From an uncultured Clostridia bacterium (GTDB lineage Bacteria; Bacillota; Clostridia; TANB77; CAG-508), in NCBI GenBank assembly GCA_934129785.1, contig CAKOWW010000001.1:53335-117334 (forward strand): a DNA stretch of 64,000 bases, given 5' to 3'. Under the pieces are notes generated by a model, which was not told the origin of the DNA, made no database searches, and worked only from the letters and a program-made list of their open reading frames with translations. Of this stretch, positions 58,130 through 64,000 are shown piece after piece; the first letter of the stretch is position 1, and every line of letters starts with the position of its first letter. Position numbers and translations under genes: made by a program.

Positions 58130-59881
58130 ATGTATAGAACAAAAAATTGTGGTGAACTAAACATAAAAAATGTTGGAGAAACAGTAGAACTAGCAGGTTG
58201 GATTCAAAAAATAAGAAACCTAGGTGGAATGATATTTATAGACTTAAGAGATGAATTTGGAATAACTCAAATAGTATTAAATGATGAAAAATTACAAGAA
58301 GAAGCAAAAGAATTAAACAGTGAAACTTGTATCCACATAGAAGGAAAAATTGTGGAAAGAAGCAACAAAAATAAAAAAATATCAACAGGGGAAATAGAAG
58401 TAGTTGCAAGCAAAATAGAAGTTTTAGGAAAATGTAAAAATGTACTTCCATTTGAAATAAATACAGATCAAGAAGTAAGAGAAGACCTAAGATTAGAATA
58501 TAGATTTTTAGATTTAAGAAACGAAAAATTACACAATAATATTTTACTTCGTTCAAAAATATTAAAAACATTAAGAGATAAAATGGATGAATTAGGATTT
58601 ACAGAAATTCAAACACCAATACTTGCAAACTCATCACCAGAAGGAGCAAGAGATTATTTAGTACCAAGTAGACTAAATCCAGGGGAATTTTATGCACTTC
58701 CACAAGCACCACAACAATTTAAACAATTGCTTATGGTATCAGGATTTAATAAATACTATCAAATAGCACCATGCTTTAGAGATGAAGACCCAAGAGCAGA
58801 TAGAGCACCAGGAGAATTTTATCAACTAGATTATGAAATGAGCTTTGCAACACAAGAAGATGTATTCAAAATAATGGAAGAAGTTGTACCATATACATTT
58901 AAAAAATTCACAAATTGGGAAGTTGATGAAGGACCATTTATGCGTATTCCATATAAAGAAGCAATGGAAAAATACGGAATTGATAAGCCAGATTTAAGAA
59001 ATCCATTAATTATCCAAGATGTAACTAAAGTATTTGAAAATTCAGACTTTAAAGCATTTGCTGGAAAAACAATAAAAGCAATAGTTGTGCCAAACGGTGC
59101 AGAACAAGGAAGAAAATTCTTTGATAAAATGACAGAATTTGCATTAACAGACGAAGTTGGAGCTAAAGGATTAGCCTGGGTTAAAATAGAAAAAGACGGA
59201 ACATTAGCAGGTGGAATTTCAAAATTCATAACAGAAGAAATGAAAGAAACTTTAGGAAAAGAATTTAATGCAAAAGAAAATTCAAGTATATTCTTTATAG
59301 CAGATGAATTTACAAAAGCACAAAAAATTGCAGGATTAATAAGAATTGAATTAGGAAAAAGACTAGATTTACTAGAAAAAAATGTGTATAGATTCTGTTA
59401 TATAGTTGATTTCCCAATGTATGAATTATCTGACGAAGGAACAATAGACTTTAGTCATAATCCATTCTCAATGCCACAAGGAGGACTTGAAGCATTAGAA
59501 AACAAAGACCCATTAGATATATTAGCATATCAATATGATTTAGTATGTAATGGCTATGAAATGGCATCAGGAGCTGTAAGAAATCATAATCCAGAAATAA
59601 TGGTAAAAGCATTCGAAATTGCTGGATATACAGAAGAAGATGTAAAAGAAAGATTTGGAGCATTATATAATGCATTCCAATATGGAACACCACCACATGC
59701 AGGTGCTGCACCAGGTGTAGATAGAATGGTAATGCTAATTGCAAATTCAACAAATATAAGAGAAATAATAGCATTCCCTAAAAATAAAAGAGCAAGAGAC
59801 TTGCTTATGAGAGCACCATCAACAGTATCTGAAAAACAATTGGAAGATGTTCATATACAATTAAGAAATGAGGAAAAATAA
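58130..59881 (+). CDS. aspS: Aspartate--tRNA ligase
   Basis: Class II aminoacyl-tRNA synthetase, 583 residues, bacterial type. N-terminal OB fold (VELAGWIQKIRNLGGMIFIDLRD), motif 1 region, motif 2 FRDEDPRADRAPGEFYQLD, the bacterial GAD insertion domain (about residues 285-410) and motif 3 GAAPGVDRMVMLIANSTNIREIIAFPK. No gatCAB genes are seen here, so discrimination cannot be judged. Translation start is unusual (see the hairpin feature); a TAA in frame just upstream excludes a longer protein. The TSCPD gene starts 2 bases after its stop, implying translational coupling. Confidence 0.97.
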   Translation: MYRTKNCGELNIKNVGETVELAGWIQKIRNLGGMIFIDLRDEFGITQIVLNDEKLQEEAKELNSETCIHIEGKIVERSNKNKKISTGEIEVVASKIEVLGKCKNVLPFEINTDQEVREDLRLEYRFLDLRNEKLHNNILLRSKILKTLRDKMDELGFTEIQTPILANSSPEGARDYLVPSRLNPGEFYALPQAPQQFKQLLMVSGFNKYYQIAPCFRDEDPRADRAPGEFYQLDYEMSFATQEDVFKIMEEVVPYTFKKFTNWEVDEGPFMRIPYKEAMEKYGIDKPDLRNPLIIQDVTKVFENSDFKAFAGKTIKAIVVPNGAEQGRKFFDKMTEFALTDEVGAKGLAWVKIEKDGTLAGGISKFITEEMKETLGKEFNAKENSSIFFIADEFTKAQKIAGLIRIELGKRLDLLEKNVYRFCYIVDFPMYELSDEGTIDFSHNPFSMPQGGLEALENKDPLDILAYQYDLVCNGYEMASGAVRNHNPEIMVKAFEIAGYTEEDVKERFGALYNAFQYGTPPHAGAAPGVDRMVMLIANSTNIREIIAFPKNKRARDLLMRAPSTVSEKQLEDVHIQLRNEEK

Positions 59882-59883
59882 AT

Positions 59884-60147
59884 ATGGAATTTAGATATAC
59901 ACCAGATGGAAGAGTATGTTCACAAGAAATGATTATAGAAATAAATGAAAATAAAATAGAAAAAGTAACAATTGTTGGAGGTTGTCCAGGTAATACAATT
60001 GGAGTATCACATTTAGTAGTGGGAATGACTGTTGATGAAGCAATAAAAAAACTAAAAGGAATCCCATGTGGGGCAAGAGGAACATCATGTCCTGACCAAC
60101 TGGCAAAAGCTTTGGAAGAAGCAAAAAAGGCAAATATTAATAGATAA
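59884..60147 (+). CDS. TSCPD domain-containing protein (TIGR03905 type)
   Basis: 87 residues: FRYTPDGRVCSQEMII, then VGGCPGNTIGVSHLVVGM and IPCGARGTSCPDQLAKALEEA. Conserved cysteines (VCSQ, GGCPGN, PCG, SCPD) suggest a metal or redox site; the domain also occurs at the end of some ribonucleotide reductases. No function is established. It starts 2 bases after aspS. The terminal ..NINR and stop codon lie within the left end of palindromic element copy 5. Confidence 0.88.
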   Translation: MEFRYTPDGRVCSQEMIIEINENKIEKVTIVGGCPGNTIGVSHLVVGMTVDEAIKKLKGIPCGARGTSCPDQLAKALEEAKKANINR

Positions 60148-60377
60148 TTAAATATAGAGAAATCCTTGAAATATAAGCTTTTTATTACGCTCCTCGGCTT
60201 ATTTCAAAATATAAGAAATTCTAAATTGTTTTACGGGTCCTTTCCACTATCGTGAACTCTTACCGTAAAACTTCACAGAATTTCTAAAAATTTTCCATGC
60301 GCATTCGTCACTTCATTCAAAGCTTATATTTCAAGGATTTCTTTGTATTAATTTAAAATAAACCTTTAACCAGTAAC
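60136..60377 (+). repeat. Palindromic ~250-bp element, copy 5 (forward)
   Basis: Outer arms CCTTGAAATATAAGCTT and AAGCTTATATTTCAAGG, and inner stem GTTTTACGGG with CCGTAAAAC, differ from copies 1-3 at matching positions in both arms, preserving pairing. Right end inverted GTTACTGGTTAAAG. The left end supplies the stop codon of the TSCPD gene. No clear target duplication. From 60378 to 60474 there is only leader sequence for the next gene. Confidence 0.85.
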
Positions 60378-60474
60378 GCTAGGGAAATAAATTTTGAAAA
60401 AAACCTTGTATAAAGGATTTAATTATGATATAAATAACTATATAAATAGTGCTAACAGAAAGGCGGAGTTTTTT

Positions 60475-61215
60475 GTGGGAGAAGAACTTGAAAAAGAAAC
60501 AAAAACAATATTAATTGTTGATGATGAGCAACCAATAGTAGACATATTGGTATATAACTTAAGAAAAGAAGGATATAACACAATAGAAGCAGGAGACGGT
60601 TTAACTGCAATAGACATGGCATTAGAACAAAAACCAGACTTAATTTTATTAGATATAATGTTGCCTAAATTAGATGGTTTATCAGTATGTAAAAGAATAA
60701 AAAACTCTTTAAATGTACCAATACTTATGCTAACAGCAAAAGATGGAGAAATAGACAAAATTTTAGGATTAGAGCTAGGCGCAGATGACTATATAACAAA
60801 ACCATTTAGTGTAAGAGAACTAGTAGCAAGAGTAAAAGCTAATTTAAGAAAAGTGGAAGCTGTTTCAAATAGTCAAATTATAGAAGAACAAAAACAAGAC
60901 AAGAAGAAAGAAAGCAAAATAATTGTTGGAGACCTAGAATTAGATTTAGATAAATTTGAAGTAAAAGTTAGGGGAGAAGTAATAGATTTAACATTAAGAG
61001 AATTCGAAGTGCTAAAATTTTTAGCTTCTCAACCGGAGCAAGTAGTAACAAGAGAAACATTGCTTGAAAAAGTATGGGGTTACGAATATTTTGGAGACAT
61101 AAGAACAGTTGATGTAACAGTTAGAAGAATAAGAGAAAAAATAGAAAAAGATACATCAGCACCAAAAATACTAATAACCAAAAGAGGTGTAGGTTATTAT
61201 ATAGCATCAAAATAG
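60475..61215 (+). CDS. OmpR/PhoB-family response regulator (WalR/PhoP-like)
   Basis: 246 residues. Receiver: VDDEQPIVDIL, phosphoacceptor Asp in LILLDIMLPKLDG, LMLTAKDGEIDK and the DDYITKPFSVRELVARV switch. Winged-helix DNA-binding domain: LTLREFEVLKFLASQPEQVV, LLEKVWGYEYFGDIRTVDV and a TKRGVGYYI wing, closest to WalR/YycF or PhoP. I start at GTG 60475, 6 bases after GGCGGAG; a TTG at 60394 would add 27 residues with no ribosome site. No histidine kinase follows; ispG does, after a terminator, so the regulator is an orphan here. Confidence 0.88.
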   Translation: MGEELEKETKTILIVDDEQPIVDILVYNLRKEGYNTIEAGDGLTAIDMALEQKPDLILLDIMLPKLDGLSVCKRIKNSLNVPILMLTAKDGEIDKILGLELGADDYITKPFSVRELVARVKANLRKVEAVSNSQIIEEQKQDKKKESKIIVGDLELDLDKFEVKVRGEVIDLTLREFEVLKFLASQPEQVVTRETLLEKVWGYEYFGDIRTVDVTVRRIREKIEKDTSAPKILITKRGVGYYIASK

Positions 61216-61237
61216 AGTAGCAATACTCTATTTTTTG
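61211..61237 (+). terminator. Terminator after the response regulator
   Basis: AATAGAGTA-GCAA-TACTCTATT stem with T run, overlapping the stop codon. Confidence 0.9.
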
Positions 61238-61286
61238 CTTTAAAGCTTAACAAAAATAGAAATAAAAATAGATAAAAGGTGAAAAA

Positions 61287-62345
61287 ATGAAAAGAACAAA
61301 AACAAGAAAAATAATGGTAGGAAATGTACAAATAGGTGGGCAAAATAAAGTTGTAATACAATCAATGTGTAATACAAAAACAAAAGATGTGGATGCAACG
61401 GTAAAACAGATCCTTGATTTAGAAAAAGCAGGTTGTGAAATAATAAGAGTTGCCTGTTTAGATATGGAAGATGCAAAGGCAATAAAAGAAATAAAAAAAC
61501 AAATTCATATTCCAATAGTTGCAGATATACATTTTGACTATAAAATAGCATTAGAAGCAATAAAAGCAGGAGTAGATAAAGTTAGGATAAATCCAGGAAA
61601 TATAGGTGCAAAAGAAAATGTAAAAGCAGTTGTTGATAAATGTAAAGAAAATAAAATTCCAATTAGAATAGGAGTAAATGCTGGTTCATTAGAAAAAGAT
61701 TTGCTAGAACAATATGGAAAACCAACTGCAAAAGCAATGGTTGAAAGTGCAAGAAGACATATAAACATATTAGAAGAATTAGACTTTCATGATTATGCAT
61801 TATCTTTAAAAGCATCAAATTTAGATTTATGCATTGAAAGTTACGAAGAAGCTGCAAAAGAGTTTGATTGTCCATTACATTTAGGAATAACAGAAAGTGG
61901 AACAGAATTTAGTGGAACAATAAAATCAAGCATTGGACTTGGATATATGTTAAGACAAGGAATTGGAGATACAATTAGAGTGTCATTGTCAGATGATCCT
62001 GTAAAAGAAATAAAAGTTGCAAAAGAAATATTAAAAGACTGTAACTTATATAAAAATGTACCAACATTAGTAGCTTGTCCAACATGTGGTAGAACACAAA
62101 TTGATTTGATACCTATTGCTAAAAAAGTAGAAGAATTTTTACAAACAATAGATTCAGACATAACTGTTGCAGTTATGGGGTGTGCAGTAAATGGACCAGG
62201 AGAAGCAAGAGAAGCAGATATAGGAATAGCAGGAGGAATAAAAGAAGGACTATTATTTAAAAAAGGTGAAATTGTAAGAAAAATACCACAAGAAAAAATA
62301 GTAGAAGAATTACAAAAAGAAATACTAGAAATGACAAAAAAATAG
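61287..62345 (+). CDS. ispG: 4-hydroxy-3-methylbut-2-enyl diphosphate synthase
   Basis: Fourth-to-last step of the MEP isoprenoid pathway, a [4Fe-4S] enzyme. 352 residues: [62 protein letters not shown] and the cluster cysteines in [10 protein letters not shown] and [28 protein letters not shown] ribosome site. The ispH fusion gene follows after 11 bases, so both iron-sulfur enzymes of the pathway are co-transcribed. Confidence 0.97.
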   Translation: MKRTKTRKIMVGNVQIGGQNKVVIQSMCNTKTKDVDATVKQILDLEKAGCEIIRVACLDMEDAKAIKEIKKQIHIPIVADIHFDYKIALEAIKAGVDKVRINPGNIGAKENVKAVVDKCKENKIPIRIGVNAGSLEKDLLEQYGKPTAKAMVESARRHINILEELDFHDYALSLKASNLDLCIESYEEAAKEFDCPLHLGITESGTEFSGTIKSSIGLGYMLRQGIGDTIRVSLSDDPVKEIKVAKEILKDCNLYKNVPTLVACPTCGRTQIDLIPIAKKVEEFLQTIDSDITVAVMGCAVNGPGEAREADIGIAGGIKEGLLFKKGEIVRKIPQEKIVEELQKEILEMTKK

Positions 62346-62356
62346 GAGGAATATGC

Positions 62357-63904
62357 ATGCCGTCTTGGGGAATACATTTAGAAATAGCTAATAGAGTATA
62401 TAAAAAACTTGGAAATATAGATAAAAATTTGTTTATGTTTGGAAATGTAATGCCAGACATAAATAATGGGTATGTAATAAAAGATGTAAATAAAATCATA
62501 TCACATAAAATAACACATTATGATGGAGAAAAGGATTTTAAAGGATATAAAAGATTTTATATAAAATATTCAAAATATATGCAAAATCCGATATTTTTGG
62601 GAAGCTTAACACATCTAATGGCAGATTATTATTATAATAATATAACATACACCAAAAAAGCTATTTGGGACAAAGAAAGAAAAAATGTAATAGGTGTTAA
62701 ATTAGCAGATGGAACACAATTAAAATGTGATAAAGAAAAAGTAAGAAAAATGAAGGTTCATGATTTTAGAATTTTTGCTGATTTTTCATACAAGAATAGT
62801 AATTTTGAAAAATTACTATATAATTCTAAAATGATGTCTTCAAATGGAATAATAAAAGAATTTGAAATTACAGATATAGACACAAAAAACACAATCGAAT
62901 ATCTTAACAGCTATATAGAAAACAAAAAAAGTATAATTGATGAAAATGAGAAAAAAGAATATATTATATTTTCTCAAGATGAAATGGAAAAAATAGCAAA
63001 TGAATGTGTAGAATTTATTTTGAAATTTTTAGATAAAATACAAAAAATAAAATTAGGAAAAACAGCAGGTTTTTGTTATGGGGTAAAAAGGGCTATTGAA
63101 GGTGCAGAAAATGAAATAAGACAAAATATGTCTAAAGATATATATTGTTTAGGAGAAATAGTTCATAATAAACAAGTAGTAGAAAATTTAGAAAAGCAAG
63201 GAATAAAATTCATAGAAGAAATTTCAGAAGCAAAGGACATGGCTATAATAAGAGCACATGGAATACCGAAAGAAGTAGAAGAAGAAGCTAAAAAAAGAAA
63301 AATAATTTTAAAAGATTATACATGTCCAAATGTGTTGAAAATACACGAGATAGCAGACGAATATGCAAAAAATGGATATTTTGTATTTTTATGTGGTAGC
63401 AAAGAACATCCAGAAAACATTGGAACAATTAGCCATTGCAAGGATAATTCATACATAATAGAAAATGAAAGTGAAGTAATAAATGCACTAGAGGCAATAA
63501 AAAAGACAAATATGAAAAAACTTTTGGTTATATCACAAACAACATATAGTTTGGAAAAATTTTATATTATAGAAGAAATAATAAAAAATGAATTGCCAAA
63601 AGATGTTGAACTAGTAATAAGAAACACAATATGTAAAGCAACGGAAATAAGACAAAAAGAAACAGAAGAAATAGCCAAAGATGTGGATTATATGATTGTA
63701 ATAGGAGGAAAAAACAGTTCAAATACTAAGAAGCTATATGAAATAGCAAAAAGTAATTGCTCAAAAGCTGTATTAATTGAAAATTATAAAGAATTAGAAA
63801 TTGAAAAAATTCCTGATGATGCCAGAGTTGGGATAATGGCAGGTGCTTCAACACCACAGGAAAGTATAGAAAATGTAATAGAGAAAATAATAAAGCAGTT
63901 CTAA
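62357..63904 (+). CDS. ispH: Fusion: zinc-dependent phospholipase C-like domain with IspH (HMBPP reductase)
   Basis: 515 residues. The C-terminal ~283 (from about 232) are IspH, the last MEP-pathway enzyme: GFCYGVKRAI with the first cluster Cys, GEIVHN, RAHGIP, TCPNV with the second Cys, HPENIGTISH, SQTTYSLEKF, NTICKATEIRQ with the third Cys, and GGKNSSNTKKLYEIA. The N-terminal ~220 start MPSWGIHLEIANRVYKKLGN, FGNVMPDINNGY and HLMADYYYNN, the His/Asp pattern of the zinc-dependent phospholipase C/S1-P1 nuclease group. The join is in frame with no stop or internal ribosome site. GGAGG is 8 bases upstream. The PLC-like domain's substrate is unknown. A fusion of these is unusual. Confidence 0.88.
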   Translation: MPSWGIHLEIANRVYKKLGNIDKNLFMFGNVMPDINNGYVIKDVNKIISHKITHYDGEKDFKGYKRFYIKYSKYMQNPIFLGSLTHLMADYYYNNITYTKKAIWDKERKNVIGVKLADGTQLKCDKEKVRKMKVHDFRIFADFSYKNSNFEKLLYNSKMMSSNGIIKEFEITDIDTKNTIEYLNSYIENKKSIIDENEKKEYIIFSQDEMEKIANECVEFILKFLDKIQKIKLGKTAGFCYGVKRAIEGAENEIRQNMSKDIYCLGEIVHNKQVVENLEKQGIKFIEEISEAKDMAIIRAHGIPKEVEEEAKKRKIILKDYTCPNVLKIHEIADEYAKNGYFVFLCGSKEHPENIGTISHCKDNSYIIENESEVINALEAIKKTNMKKLLVISQTTYSLEKFYIIEEIIKNELPKDVELVIRNTICKATEIRQKETEEIAKDVDYMIVIGGKNSSNTKKLYEIAKSNCSKAVLIENYKELEIEKIPDDARVGIMAGASTPQESIENVIEKIIKQF

Positions 63905-63923
63905 ATGAACTGCTTTATTTGTT
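63892..63923 (+). terminator. Terminator of ispG-ispH
   Basis: AAAGCAGTTC-TAAAT-GAACTGCTTT stem with ATTTGTTT; the gene's stop is in the loop. Confidence 0.88.
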
Positions 63924-63924
63924 T

Positions 63925-64000
63925 GTATGACGGGCATGTCATAAATCTAGGGTGAAAGTCCCAAGAGGCGTATTTGTCGCGAACTCGATAGCAACTTGCA
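63925..64000 (+). mobile_element. Group II intron, 5' end (truncated by window edge)
   Basis: Sequence after the terminator changes to base-balanced, structured RNA-like DNA. It starts GTATG (near the GTGYG of group II introns), with TGAC..GTCA, then AGGGTGAAAGTCCC and GTCGCGAACTCGATAGC, patterns of the domain I start of bacterial group II introns. Placement just after a terminator fits intron families that target terminators. The maturase and boundaries lie beyond the window. Identification is from memory of such sequences, not a comparison. Confidence 0.6.

Noticed and set aside
57913..58164. N-terminal hydrophobic extension of the HD-GYP protein
   Set aside because: The extension overlaps the aspS promoter and start, and a proper ribosome site precedes the internal ATG at 57912.

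Overview
This window looks like chromosome from a very AT-rich, spore-forming Clostridia-type Bacillota, probably an uncultured gut lineage. The basis is A-ending codons and AGA arginine throughout, a Spo0A master regulator, a Spo0E-like phosphatase, the spoIVFA-spoIVFB pair, and the Firmicutes blocks gdpP/rplI/dnaB, rpsL/rpsG/fusA/tuf and minD/minE/rodA. The exact lineage is not resolved. I saw no tRNA, rRNA or CRISPR array.

Layout. 1-3.6 kb: end of a 3D-domain protein, exonuclease III, an AI-2E/PerM permease, a COG2426 membrane protein and two copies of a ~250-bp palindromic element. 3.6-11.3 kb: rpoB-rpoC. 11.3-17.7 kb: gdpP, a variable-region surface protein, rplI, dnaB, tilS. 17.8-29 kb: ftsH, a J-like protein, nrdG, rpsU, a YfmF/YfmH peptidase pair, spo0E-like, a SNF2 helicase, trmFO. 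29.2-36.9 kb: a coiled-coil protein, rpsL, rpsG, fusA, tuf, plsX, acpP. 36.9-46.6 kb: D,D-carboxypeptidase (minus strand), a 1307-residue thioester adhesin, a PLP enzyme, a flavoprotein, yigZ, spo0A. 46.6-48.2 kb: decayed toxin-antitoxin remnants. 48.2-55.8 kb: spoIVFA, spoIVFB, a second variable-region pilin-like protein, minD, minE, rodA, dus. 55.9-64 kb: a LolA/GerS-like protein, mazF, an HD-GYP protein (minus), aspS, a TSCPD protein, a WalR-like regulator, ispG, an ispH fusion, and the start of what looks like a group II intron at the right edge.

Main discovery candidate. Five conserved genes (gdpP, D,D-carboxypeptidase, spoIVFA, spoIVFB, HD-GYP) are each interrupted by one +1 frameshift. 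In all five the shift lies exactly at an in-frame CGG codon: skipping its C restores the frame and gives a GGN glycine at a conserved motif (GGGGH of DHHA1, GPHLHFE of M23, GYP of HD-GYP, TG before HELGH of SpoIVFB). Checking the frame of every CGG triplet I could find in the other genes gave no in-frame CGG. In this window CGG therefore behaves as a dedicated +1 frameshift codon, and four of the five genes belong to sporulation, envelope or cyclic-dinucleotide functions by family. This suggests a codon-specific recoding system, possibly a developmental switch; the mechanism is inference.

Other notable systems. Two cell-surface proteins end in GC-rich, AAC-type variable repeats typical of diversity-generating retroelement targets, with no reverse transcriptase here, so diversification in trans is implied. 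Five copies of a ~250-bp mobile-looking palindrome show compensatory stem changes, and one has a 9-bp target duplication. An IspH enzyme is fused to a phospholipase C-like domain. A YafQ toxin survives only as its two ends beside an intact antitoxin.
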